DNA of 64,000 bases from Acidovorax soli (GTDB lineage: Bacteria > Pseudomonadota > Gammaproteobacteria > Burkholderiales > Burkholderiaceae_C). Location: assembly GCF_900107605.1 (NCBI RefSeq), contig NZ_FNQJ01000005.1, positions 62,001-126,000 of the forward strand, given 5' to 3'. The notes beneath the pieces are model-generated. The model worked only from the letters and a program-made list of their open reading frames with translations. It was not told the origin of the DNA and ran no database searches. Position numbers and translations under genes: made by a program. Below are positions 9,581 to 16,680 of this stretch, one piece after another. Numbering within the stretch: the first letter of the stretch is position 1; every line of letters starts with the position of its first letter.

Positions 9581-9835
9581 ATGGCTGACCTGAACGCCAC
9601 TTTCGAGGCCGCAGTGGCCAACTCCAAGAACCTCAGTGAGCGCCCCGACAACGTCACGCTGCTGAAGATCTATGCGCTGTACAAGCAGGCCACGGCGGGT
9701 GACAACTCCGAAAAGAAGCCCGGCTTTTCCGATGTGGTGGCCCGCGCCAAGTGGGATGCCTGGGAAAAGCTCAAGGGCACCGGTCTCGATACCGCCAAGC
9801 AGCAGTACATCGACCTGATTGAGTCGCTGAGCTGA
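9581..9835 (+). CDS. Acyl-CoA-binding protein (ACBP)
   Basis: Small 84-residue protein with the complete acyl-CoA-binding fold: FEAAV near the N-terminus, the LLKIYALYKQAT helix with the conserved tyrosines and lysine, DNSEKKPGF, and the AKWDAWEKLKG helix that holds the CoA-binding lysines. It binds long-chain acyl-CoA esters in the cytoplasm. An AAGGA site lies at correct spacing before the ATG. A strong hairpin terminator begins 12 bases after the stop, so the gene probably forms the end of a short unit or is monocistronic. ACBP is best known from eukaryotes but occurs in several proteobacterial groups. Confidence 0.93.
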   Translation: MADLNATFEAAVANSKNLSERPDNVTLLKIYALYKQATAGDNSEKKPGFSDVVARAKWDAWEKLKGTGLDTAKQQYIDLIESLS

Positions 9836-9846
9836 AGCGGTGTCTG

Positions 9847-9883
9847 CCCATGAAAAAACGGCTTCGGGCCGTTTTTTCATGGG
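9847..9883. terminator. Bidirectional rho-independent terminator
   Basis: A perfect 16-base inverted repeat (9847-9862 and 9868-9883) around the 5-base loop TTCGG. The arms contain A6 on the left and T6 on the right, so each strand reads a GC stem followed by a U-rich tail. It sits between convergent genes, the acyl-CoA-binding protein on the plus strand and the nitroreductase on the minus strand, and should stop transcription from both. Confidence 0.9.
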
Positions 9884-9910
9884 CGCCACAGGGTGGCGGC
9901 GGGCGGTGCC

Positions 9911-10630
9911 TCAGTCGCGCCAGGTCACGCTGTCGCCCACAGCAGCGCGCTGTGTGCGGAAAAGGTTCGCCGGATGCGCAGGATCGGCCAGTCCGAACGA
10001 GATGCCGCAGACGATGCTGCGGTCTGGGGCAATGCCCAGCACCTCGCGCAGCACGCCGGGGTAGGCGGCCAGCGCGGCCTGCGCAATGGATGCCACGCCC
10101 AGGCTGTGGGCGGCCAGCAGAAAATTTCCCACATAGGCGCCGCAATCCACCGCACCATACAAACCCAGGGCCTCGTCGCTGCTGACGATGGCCACATGCG
10201 GGGCGCCAAACATGGTGAAGTTTTCCGCCGCCTGCCGGGCAGAGGCCTCGCGGTCACCCTTGGCGATGCCCAGGGCCTCGTACAGACCCCAGCCGCATTG
10301 GCGCCGGCGCTCCTGGTAGACGCCCCGGTATTCGCGTGGCCAGGGCAGGTCGGGCGCCGGGGCCTGGGCCGCCACATGGGCCTGCAGGGCGCTGCGCAGG
10401 CGGGCCAGGGTCGCGCCGCTGGCGATGGTGAGCTGCCAGGGCTGCGCGTTGCACCACGAGGCCGTGCGCTGCGCGGTTGCCAGGATGCGTTCGATGGTGG
10501 CGCGCTCCAGCGCCTGCGGCAGGAAGGCGCGGCAGCTGTAGCGGGTGTGCAGCAGGGTGGACAGTGTTTCGTAGGCGGGCGTTGTTCCGGCAGGCGCTGC
10601 TGTGGGCCGCGGTGTGTTCGGTGTGGCCAT
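9911..10630 (-). CDS. Nitroreductase family FMN-dependent oxidoreductase
   Basis: 239-residue flavoprotein of the nitroreductase superfamily. The N-terminal LLHTRYSCRAFLP arginine-rich motif binds FMN phosphate, ASWCNAQPW is the usual SSxNxQPW equivalent, and GAYVGNFLLAAHSLG with a later GISFGLAD completes the fold. It probably reduces nitro or quinone compounds with NAD(P)H in the cytoplasm. ATG 10630 lies one base downstream of the stop of the PHA-type gene, so the two are translationally coupled. It is the last gene of a three-gene minus-strand unit ending at the bidirectional terminator. Substrate unknown. Confidence 0.88.
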   Translation of the reverse strand: MATPNTPRPTAAPAGTTPAYETLSTLLHTRYSCRAFLPQALERATIERILATAQRTASWCNAQPWQLTIASGATLARLRSALQAHVAAQAPAPDLPWPREYRGVYQERRRQCGWGLYEALGIAKGDREASARQAAENFTMFGAPHVAIVSSDEALGLYGAVDCGAYVGNFLLAAHSLGVASIAQAALAAYPGVLREVLGIAPDRSIVCGISFGLADPAHPANLFRTQRAAVGDSVTWRD

Positions 10631-10631
10631 C

Positions 10632-10994
10632 TCAGGCTTTCGGGGCCGCCGCCGTGGCGGGGGCCTGCTTTTTGGCCGACGCTGCCTTGCCTGCGCCGGG
10701 GCGGGGGGCGTTGAGCAGCGCATCGAGCTGCTCGCCGATCTCGGCTTCGATGCGCGCCTTGAAGGCGCCCAACAGGAAGCCGAGCTCGGCCTTCATTTCA
10801 AACTGGATGGCATCCACCAGCAGCGTGCCGTTGATGCCGGCACGGCTGAAGTGCAGGGTGTCCTGCGTGTCGCCTTCTTCGTAGGTGCAGTCCATGGCAA
10901 ACTTTTCTTCCGCCTTTTCGGCCCAGGCGCAACCGATTTTTCGGGCTTCCTCGAAGCCCAGGTGGTGTTCGCGGTGGATGTGGATGTCAGGCAC
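10632..10994 (-). CDS. Polyhydroxyalkanoic acid system family protein (PHA granule-region type)
   Basis: 120-residue protein resembling the PHA_gran_rgn family linked to polyhydroxyalkanoate metabolism. The N-terminus VPDIHIHREHHLGFEEARK and the central GINGTLLVDAIQFEMKAELGFLLGAFK are characteristic; the C-terminus is an Ala/Lys/Pro-rich tail reminiscent of phasins. The start is GTG at 10994, because a strong AAGGAGA ribosome site lies 5 to 8 bases upstream and the family N-terminus begins there; no good ATG exists. The start overlaps the end of the preceding peptidase gene by 8 bases. No PHA synthase is in the window, so the link to PHA rests on family resemblance. Confidence 0.72.
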   Translation of the reverse strand: MPDIHIHREHHLGFEEARKIGCAWAEKAEEKFAMDCTYEEGDTQDTLHFSRAGINGTLLVDAIQFEMKAELGFLLGAFKARIEAEIGEQLDALLNAPRPGAGKAASAKKQAPATAAAPKA

Positions 10995-12138
10995 CGGGGG
11001 TCTCCTTGTGGTGGGGTTGTAGTGCGCGCAGGCTCTGGTGGCGTTGCGCCGGGGGCTGCTGCGCCAGTTGTCTGACGGCATCATAAAACCGGGGCCACTG
11101 GCGGCCCTCGCGCTCGAACAGGGCTTCGAACGCGGGCACCAGTTCGTCATAGGCGGCCTGGGCGGCAAAGCTGGCGTTGTTGGCCTGGGCCACCCAGCGG
11201 TCGTAACCTGCCAGCTGAGCGGTATTCAGGGCGGCGGGCCGTCCGTGCGGGGCCGCCAGCCAGCCGGTGCGCAGCGCAGCGTAGCCGGTGCGAAAGTCCT
11301 GCATTGCTTCTGTTTTCATGGTTGCCAGCGCTTTCTCATCCAGCGCCAGAGCCTCTTTTTGTTCATAAATGGCCGCCAGCCGCGCCCTGGTGGCGCGCGT
11401 CAGGGCGCGGAAGGCGCTGCGCCGCCCGTTGCTTTCGGCAAAGGCCGCGCGGGCCTGCGGGCTGGCCTGCGTGGCCAGCCACTGCGCGCTGCCCAGCCGC
11501 TCCACCGACGTGGCAAACGATTCGTTGAACAGCGTGTCGTCCGGCACATAGACCACCTGGTGCGCCAGTTCGTGGAACAGCAGGCGCACGAATTCGCCCT
11601 CGGGCCAGGCGACGAAGGTGGAGAGCAGCGGGTCGCCGCCGGCCCAGTTCATGTAACCCAGGGTGGAGTAGGCGGGCACGCCATACACCTCGACCTCCAG
11701 GCCTTGCTGCGCCAGCTGGGCGGCTTCGGCCTGGGCGTCGGCTTCGGTGAAATAACCGCGGTAGCCGATGCAGCCTGCGACCGGAAAGCACCAGCGGTGC
11801 AGCGTGAGTGCAAAGGGCGGCGCGGCCACCACGTTCCACACGGCATAGGGGCGCTTCAGGTCGGCATAGCGGCGGTAGCTGGCGTTGTCGGGCAGGGCCA
11901 GTTCCGTCACCGCAAAGGCGCGGGCGCGCTGGGCCAGCTGCAGGCGTTCGCGCAGTGCGGGGGCCGTGTCGGTTCGTGCCACCCAGCGGTCGATGGGCTC
12001 GGCGGCCTGCATGATCTGCAGATGCCCCCGCACCGACTGCCAGTAGTAGCCCAGCGTGCTGCCCTGGCTGGCGCAGCCCGGCAGTGCCAGGAGCAGAAGG
12101 CTGAACAGTGCGCCGCGTGGCAGAAACGAAAAGGGCAT
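10987..12138 (-). CDS. Lipoprotein zinc aminopeptidase (predicted aminopeptidase family PF10023)
   Basis: 383-residue exported metallopeptidase of the bacterial predicted-aminopeptidase family. A hydrophobic signal ends in the lipobox LPGC (Cys 22), so it should be a membrane lipoprotein. The zinc motif HELAH is at 189-193, with a likely third ligand Glu 206 in NESFATSVE. It opens a three-gene minus-strand unit with the PHA-type and nitroreductase genes. The chosen ATG gives a typical lipoprotein leader, whereas an upstream extension does not. Its physiological substrate is unknown. Confidence 0.82.
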   Translation of the reverse strand: MPFSFLPRGALFSLLLLALPGCASQGSTLGYYWQSVRGHLQIMQAAEPIDRWVARTDTAPALRERLQLAQRARAFAVTELALPDNASYRRYADLKRPYAVWNVVAAPPFALTLHRWCFPVAGCIGYRGYFTEADAQAEAAQLAQQGLEVEVYGVPAYSTLGYMNWAGGDPLLSTFVAWPEGEFVRLLFHELAHQVVYVPDDTLFNESFATSVERLGSAQWLATQASPQARAAFAESNGRRSAFRALTRATRARLAAIYEQKEALALDEKALATMKTEAMQDFRTGYAALRTGWLAAPHGRPAALNTAQLAGYDRWVAQANNASFAAQAAYDELVPAFEALFEREGRQWPRFYDAVRQLAQQPPAQRHQSLRALQPHHKETPGA

Positions 12139-12254
12139 GCCGGCAAGGAGAGCAGGGGATGGCACGCAGTGTAGACACAAGGGGCGCAAGGCCGGCCGCT
12201 TGCGGTCTGCAGGGCCTGCCAGGAGCCTGGCGCGCGCCGTTTCTAGAATGCGCC

Positions 12255-12920
12255 ATGACCCTTGCTGCCCCGGAACCTGCCACGCCCATGTCTGCGGGCC
12301 TGTTTGCCGACGAGGCTGGCTGCCCGCGCTGCAGCTGGTGCCAGGCCACACCGCTGTACCGCCACTACCACGACCATGAATGGGGATTCCCGGTGGTGGA
12401 TGACCGGCGGCTGTTCGAAAAGCTCTGCCTGGAAGGCTTCCAGGCGGGCCTGAGCTGGCTCACCATCCTGAACCGGCGCGAGGGCTTCCGGGCTGCGTTC
12501 GCCCGGTTCGACGCCGAAGCCATTGCCGCATTCGATGCGCAGGACGTGGAACGCCTGGTGCAGGACGCCGCCATCGTGCGCCACCGCGGCAAGATCGAAT
12601 CGACCATCCACAATGCCCGGCGGGTGCTGGCGCTGCGGCGCGAGTTTGGCTCGCTGGCGCACTATGTGTAGCGCTTCGAGCCGGCTGCCGCGGATCGCCC
12701 GCAGCGCATCACCCGTGAAGTGGCGCGCACCCTGGTCACCTCGCCCGCATCCGTGGCCCTGTCGAAAGACCTCAAACAACGCGGCTGGAGCTTTGTGGGC
12801 CCCACCACCATGTACGCCTTCATGCAGGCCATGGGGCTGGTGAACGACCACCTGGAGGGGTGCCACGTCCGCGCCGCCGCGCTGGATGCGCGGCAGGCGC
12901 TGGGCATGCCGCGCGCCTGA
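12255..12920 (+). pseudogene. tag: DNA-3-methyladenine glycosylase I gene interrupted by an in-frame amber codon
   Basis: Encodes the base-excision glycosylase Tag, which removes 3-methyladenine. The first 138 codons contain the zinc cysteines (CPRCSW), YHDHEWG, LCLEGFQAGLSW with the catalytic glutamate, and VRHRGKI. Translation then meets TAG at 12669-12671. The same frame continues for 83 codons with the rest of the domain, including FVGPTTMYAFMQA and the zinc-binding NDHLEGCH. In the E. coli protein, as I recall it, the equivalent position is a tryptophan (FVWSFV), so a single TGG to TAG change explains the stop. The truncated product would lose two zinc ligands. Start ATG 12255; an alternative is 12288. 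A sequencing error remains possible. Confidence 0.85.
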
Positions 12921-12947
12921 AAACCGGGTGCTGCGGGGGCTGGTGCG

Positions 12948-13370
12948 TCAGGCGCGCTGGCCTTTGGCATCGATGACCACTTCGCCGTCTTCCTTGGTGA
13001 AGGCGCCCTGCTGTGGCTGGGGCAGGATGTCCAGCACAGCCTCTGATGGGCGGCACAGGCGTGTGCCCCGCGGCGTGACCACGATGGGACGGTTGATGAG
13101 GATGGGGTGGGCCAGCATGGCATCGATGAGCTGGTCGTCCGTTACGCCGGGGGCGCCCAGGTTCAGTTCAGTGAACAGCGTCTCCTTGGAGCGCACTGCG
13201 TTGATCACCGGCTGGCCGGTGGCCGCAATCAGGGATACCAGGGTTTCGCGGCTGGGCGGTGTCTTGAGGTATTCAATGACCTCTGGCTCCACACCGCTGT
13301 TGCGGATCATGGCCAGGGTGTTGCGGGAAGTGCCGCATTTCGGGTTGTGATAGATGGTGACGGTGGACAT
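12948..13370 (-). CDS. arsC: ArsC/Spx-family thioredoxin-like protein, probable arsenate reductase
   Basis: 140-residue protein of the glutaredoxin-coupled arsenate reductase family. The active-site loop HNPKCGTSRN carries the single redox cysteine (about residue 12), and the downstream RPIV plus the conserved arginines (RSKE, NRP, TPRGTRLCRP) match arsenate-binding residues of ArsC. ATG 13370 removes a poorly supported N-terminal extension. It lies 66 bases beyond phnN on the same strand and convergent to the broken tag gene. No arsR or arsB is adjacent, so the biological role could be arsenate reduction or an ArsC-like function. Confidence 0.82.
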   Translation of the reverse strand: MSTVTIYHNPKCGTSRNTLAMIRNSGVEPEVIEYLKTPPSRETLVSLIAATGQPVINAVRSKETLFTELNLGAPGVTDDQLIDAMLAHPILINRPIVVTPRGTRLCRPSEAVLDILPQPQQGAFTKEDGEVVIDAKGQRA

Positions 13371-13436
13371 GGGTGGGAAGTGTCTCAGATCGTGAACAAG
13401 TTCCCAGGACGCCATGGCCGTTGCAATGGGCAGGGT

Positions 13437-14000
13437 TCAGGCGGGCCAGCCAGGCAGTTGCCGCAGCGCGTGCAGCAGGGTGCTGCCTGCGCGGTCCAGG
13501 GTGGTGTCGTTGTGCACCTGCACGGCGGCGGCAAGGGGCGTGGGCTGGAAGGCCGTAGCCCGCCGGACCCGTGCTTCGATCTGCTCTGCGCTTTCGCGGC
13601 CACGGGCGGTCAGGCGCTGGCGCAGCACGTCGGGGCTGGCGGTGATGTGCACGGCAACCAGCTGCGGGTAGTGCTGCAGTGCCTGGGGCAGATAGGCGCG
13701 TGAGCCGTTGACCAGCACCCATGTGTGCCAGGCCAGCGGTGCGAGCTCTGCATGCCGCACCCCATAGTGCAGGCCGTTGGCCTCCCAGTGCAGGGCAAAG
13801 GCCTGGGCGTCGCGCAGCTGTCTGAAGGTGCTTTCATCCACGCTTTCGTGTGCTTCGCCGCCGGCGGGCGTGGCGCGGCTGATGGTGCGCCGCGCCCAGC
13901 GCACGCGGCTGGATTCGGGCAGGTGCTGGCGCAGCCAGTCGAACAGCGAATCCTTGCCCGCGCCCGAGGGGCCCATGCAATAGACCAGCCGCCCGGTCAT
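13437..14000 (-). CDS. phnN: Ribose 1,5-bisphosphate phosphokinase PhnN
   Basis: 187-residue kinase expected to convert ribose 1,5-bisphosphate to PRPP, the salvage step that ends the C-P lyase pathway. The P-loop GPSGAGKDS is at residues 10-18 and the guanylate-kinase-like fold continues with RRTISRATPAGGE and the nucleotide-binding RVRRA region. The ATG at 14000 overlaps the stop of the DUF1045 gene by four bases (ATGA), so translation is coupled. It is the third gene of the leftward phnF-DUF1045-phnN unit. Confidence 0.93.
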   Translation of the reverse strand: MTGRLVYCMGPSGAGKDSLFDWLRQHLPESSRVRWARRTISRATPAGGEAHESVDESTFRQLRDAQAFALHWEANGLHYGVRHAELAPLAWHTWVLVNGSRAYLPQALQHYPQLVAVHITASPDVLRQRLTARGRESAEQIEARVRRATAFQPTPLAAAVQVHNDTTLDRAGSTLLHALRQLPGWPA

Positions 14001-14719
14001 GCCCCCATCTCCAGGTGGTCCAGCAACACGAAATCGGCGCCCGGGGTGGGTTCGGCGAACAGGGCCAGGCTGTTGAAGCTCAGGGGGGGCAGATCGGCGA
14101 AGAACTGTTCCGCCGCATCCTGCACCAGGGCCTGGGTGCTGGCGGCCACGGTGTCGAGCGGGCCGGTCAGCGACAGGTGAAAGCGAAACTCTTCCAGCAC
14201 GAACGGATAGCCCCAGCGCAGCAGCAGCGCGTCCTGCCGGGGCGTCAGCCCGCCCGCCCGTCGGCGTGCCAGCTCGAATGGCGGCAAGGGCGCCGCCAGC
14301 GGCTGCAGCTGCGTCACGCAGGCGGCGGCGGCTTCGTGGAGGGCGGCTTGTGTGGCGGGCGCTGCCATCGGCACCAGCGCCAGAAAATCGTCGAGGCGTT
14401 CGACCTGCAGGGGCGGCAGGGTGAAGGGCTGCAGTTGGCGGGCTACGGCTTGTGTGGCCTGGTGCAGCGTCAGCCAGTCCACGCCGGGCGCCAGCATGAA
14501 GGGCGCTTTCAGCGTGGCGTGCCAGCCGTAACGCCGGGGCGCTGCCGTCAGGCGGTACAGGTCTTCCCGGGCTACGCCCACGATGTCCAGCTGGGGCAGG
14601 GGTTGCAGCTGCGCTGCGCAGCGGCCCAGCCAGTGGCTGCCGGCCAGCCAGCCCAGGGTGCCGGGGGCCGGGGCGAAATACACCGCGTAGCGGTGCGCGG
14701 GGGCGGTTTCAGTGCTCAT
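13997..14719 (-). CDS. DUF1045 phosphonate-metabolism protein with two 2H-phosphoesterase motifs
   Basis: 240-residue protein of the DUF1045 family found in C-P lyase operons. It contains HAT at His 67-Thr 69 (YGWHATLKAPF) and HLS at His 181-Ser 183 (FHLSLTGPL), spaced like the paired HxT/S motifs of 2H phosphodiesterases such as LigT. No signal peptide. The ATG at 14719 lies inside the end of phnF (11-base overlap), and the stop overlaps phnN. As no phnP was found in the window, this protein could open the cyclic phosphate made by PhnJ, just before PhnN acts; that is inference from motifs and position. Confidence 0.82.
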   Translation of the reverse strand: MSTETAPAHRYAVYFAPAPGTLGWLAGSHWLGRCAAQLQPLPQLDIVGVAREDLYRLTAAPRRYGWHATLKAPFMLAPGVDWLTLHQATQAVARQLQPFTLPPLQVERLDDFLALVPMAAPATQAALHEAAAACVTQLQPLAAPLPPFELARRRAGGLTPRQDALLLRWGYPFVLEEFRFHLSLTGPLDTVAASTQALVQDAAEQFFADLPPLSFNSLALFAEPTPGADFVLLDHLEMGA

Positions 14720-15473
14720 CGTGTGCAATGGTCAGTTTGACGCGGTCGCCCGCGAACCAGGCGCGGGCCCATTCGATGGGGACGCCGGCGGGGTCCACGT
14801 TCAGGCTCTCCACCTGCAGCACGGGGCGGCTGGCGGGCTGGCGCAGTGCGGTGGCCACCTGCGTCTCCGGCAGCTCGGCGGTGATGCGGCTTTCGCGGCG
14901 GGTGTAGTCGGCCACGCCATGGGCGGCGAAGCCTGCCGTGATGGAGCCGGTCTCCCGCACCACGGCGGCCAGCCCGTCGAAGCGGGGCAGCGGGAAATAG
15001 CGCTCGCTCACATGCAGCGGCTGGCCTTCGGCGTTGCCCATCACGCGCAGCACCAGCACCTTGCTGCGCACCGGCACCTGCAGGGCCCTGGCCAGTGCCG
15101 CCGTGGCCGGCGCCACCTGTTCGTGCAGCACCTCCAGGCTGCCGCGCAGGCCGGCCTGCGCCAGGCCTTGCTGGTGCCGCGTGCGCTTGCCCAGCACCAG
15201 GTCCACCGCAAAGTCTTCCACGTAAGTGCCGCTGCCTTGCGTGATGCGCACCAGCCCCTGGCTGCACAGGCTGGCGAGCGAGCGGCGGATGGTATGCCGG
15301 TTCACGCCGAACTGCTCGGCCAGCGCGTGCTCCGAGGGGAGGCGCTGGCCTGGTGGGTAAATGCCGTTGCCGATGGCCTCGGCCAGTTCGGCGGCGATGC
15401 GTGTCCAGAAGCTGTCGCGGGCCGGGCGTGGGGTCGGGGGGGATGAAACCGTGGAGGGGGTGCTGGCTGTCAT
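14709..15473 (-). CDS. phnF: GntR-family (HutC/UTRA) transcriptional regulator PhnF
   Basis: 254-residue DNA-binding regulator. The winged helix is at about residues 20-90 (LPSEHALAEQFGVNRHTIRRSLASL), and the UTRA ligand-binding domain runs from about 105 to the end (PLHVSERYFPLPRF, PVLQVESLNVDP). It diverges from phnG with 75 bases between start codons. That gap holds a GTCTATAC site fitting the HutC-subfamily GTnTAnAC consensus, and a close relative of the site precedes phnC. The likely role is repression of the phn genes, relieved by phosphate limitation or a phosphonate ligand; the ligand is not known. Confidence 0.92.
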   Translation of the reverse strand: MTASTPSTVSSPPTPRPARDSFWTRIAAELAEAIGNGIYPPGQRLPSEHALAEQFGVNRHTIRRSLASLCSQGLVRITQGSGTYVEDFAVDLVLGKRTRHQQGLAQAGLRGSLEVLHEQVAPATAALARALQVPVRSKVLVLRVMGNAEGQPLHVSERYFPLPRFDGLAAVVRETGSITAGFAAHGVADYTRRESRITAELPETQVATALRQPASRPVLQVESLNVDPAGVPIEWARAWFAGDRVKLTIAHDEH

Positions 15474-15517
15474 GAAAACTACATGAGCGCTCTTTAAGCT
15501 GGCGCGAGTTGTTCAAT

Positions 15518-15530
15518 TTGTCTATACAAC
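15518..15530. promoter_or_regulatory. Putative PhnF operator between phnF and phnG
   Basis: The 13 bases TTGTCTATACAAC contain the dyad TTGT-N4-ACAA and the core GTCTATAC, which fits the GTnTAnAC consensus described for HutC-type GntR regulators. It lies 18 bases before the phnG ATG and 44 bases before the phnF ATG, where it could control both. A version identical at 11 of 13 positions lies before phnC at 21901-21913. Confidence 0.6.
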
Positions 15531-15548
15531 TTTCAGGGTATCACTTTC

Positions 15549-16055
15549 ATGTTTCAAGCCTTTGACAACCCCGGCGCCGGCAGGCCGCCCGAGCGGGCGC
15601 AATGGATGGCCTTGCTGGCCCGCGCGCCGATCGAGCTGCTGGAGCCCGCGTTGCGCGAACACGTGGGCCGGCCCGCACGCTGGCTGCGTGCCCCCGAAAC
15701 CGGGCTGATGATGGTGCAGGGCCGCGCCGGTGGCACGGGCGAGCGCTTCAACCTGGGGGAGATCACGGTCACCCGCTGCGCATTGCGCGTGGAGGCCGGC
15801 GCTGGCGAAGCCGCCGTGGGCGTGGCCTATGTGCTGGGGCGTTCGCGGCGCCAGGTGCACCTGGCCGCGCTGGCCGATGCCTTGCTGCAGGACCCCGCAC
15901 AGCACGCCGCCCTCGATGTCGCCCTGCTTGCGCCGGTGCGCAAGCACCTGGCGGATGCGCAGGTGCGCCGCAGTGCGCGCGCTGCCAGCACCAAGGTGGA
16001 TTTCTTCACCGTGGCCCGCGAAAGCGCAAGCGCTGACGAGGAGGATTCGGAATGA
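15549..16055 (+). CDS. phnG: C-P lyase core subunit PhnG
   Basis: 168-residue component of the carbon-phosphorus lyase core complex (PhnG2H2I2J2). It contributes to formation of the ribose 1-phosphonate 5-triphosphate intermediate. Family landmarks are RAQWMALLARAP at the N-terminus, PETGLMMVQGRAGGTGERFNLGE in the middle and TKVDFFTV near the end. It is the first gene of the rightward unit, and its stop overlaps the phnH start by four bases. The putative PhnF site lies 18 bases before its ATG. Confidence 0.95.
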   Translation: MFQAFDNPGAGRPPERAQWMALLARAPIELLEPALREHVGRPARWLRAPETGLMMVQGRAGGTGERFNLGEITVTRCALRVEAGAGEAAVGVAYVLGRSRRQVHLAALADALLQDPAQHAALDVALLAPVRKHLADAQVRRSARAASTKVDFFTVARESASADEEDSE

Positions 16056-16678
16056 CCGCCCGCGTTCTGTCCGCACTGGGTGCGGGATTTTCCAGCGAAG
16101 CGCTGGGCAGCCAGAAGGTGTTCCGTGCGGTCTTGCAGGCGCTGTCGCAGCCCGGCCAGCCGGTACATCTGGACCACGACGCGGAGGTGCCTGCGGCAGG
16201 CAACGGCGCTTCGGCGGCCGCCTTGCTGGCCCTGCTCGACAGCGATTGCACGCTGTGGCTGTCGCCACGCCTGGCGGCCAGCGATGCCGGTCCTTGGCTG
16301 CGCTTTCACACGGGCTGCCAACTGGTGCTGAACCCGGGCCAGGCCCGGTTTGCCTGGGTGGCGCAGGGTGACGCACTGCCGCTCCTGTCCACTTTTGCAC
16401 AGGGCAGCGACGCCTATCCCGACCAGTCGGCCACCTGCTTCGTGGATGTGGACCGGCTGGCCGTTGGCGGTGGGGGCCATGGTCTTTGGCGCCTGAGTGG
16501 ACCGGGCATCCGGACTGCGCAGCATCTGCAGGTCAGTGGCTTGCCTGCCGACTTCGAACGCCAGTGGGCTGACAACCACGCCGCGTTTCCGCGCGGTGTG
16601 GACGCGCTGCTGGCCACGGCGACCCACGTTGCCGGGCTGTCCCGCACCACCCGCATCGCATCTGCCATGGAGGCCTGA
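16052..16678 (+). CDS. phnH: C-P lyase core subunit PhnH
   Basis: 208-residue subunit of the C-P lyase core complex. Recognisable features are FRAVLQALSQPGQP near the N-terminus, LLALLDSDCTLWLSP, HTGCQLV and LSGPGIRTAQHL, all typical of PhnH. The start overlaps the phnG stop (ATGA) and the stop is two bases before phnI, the only junction from phnG to phnM without an overlap. Length is normal for the family. Confidence 0.94.
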   Translation: MTARVLSALGAGFSSEALGSQKVFRAVLQALSQPGQPVHLDHDAEVPAAGNGASAAALLALLDSDCTLWLSPRLAASDAGPWLRFHTGCQLVLNPGQARFAWVAQGDALPLLSTFAQGSDAYPDQSATCFVDVDRLAVGGGGHGLWRLSGPGIRTAQHLQVSGLPADFERQWADNHAAFPRGVDALLATATHVAGLSRTTRIASAMEA

Positions 16679-16680
16679 GC

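Noticed and set aside
12169-12176. GTGTAGAC, a third GTnTAnAC match
   Set aside because: It lacks the extended TTGTCTA-AC-AC identity and does not lie before a phn gene; such 8-mers are expected several times by chance in 64 kb.
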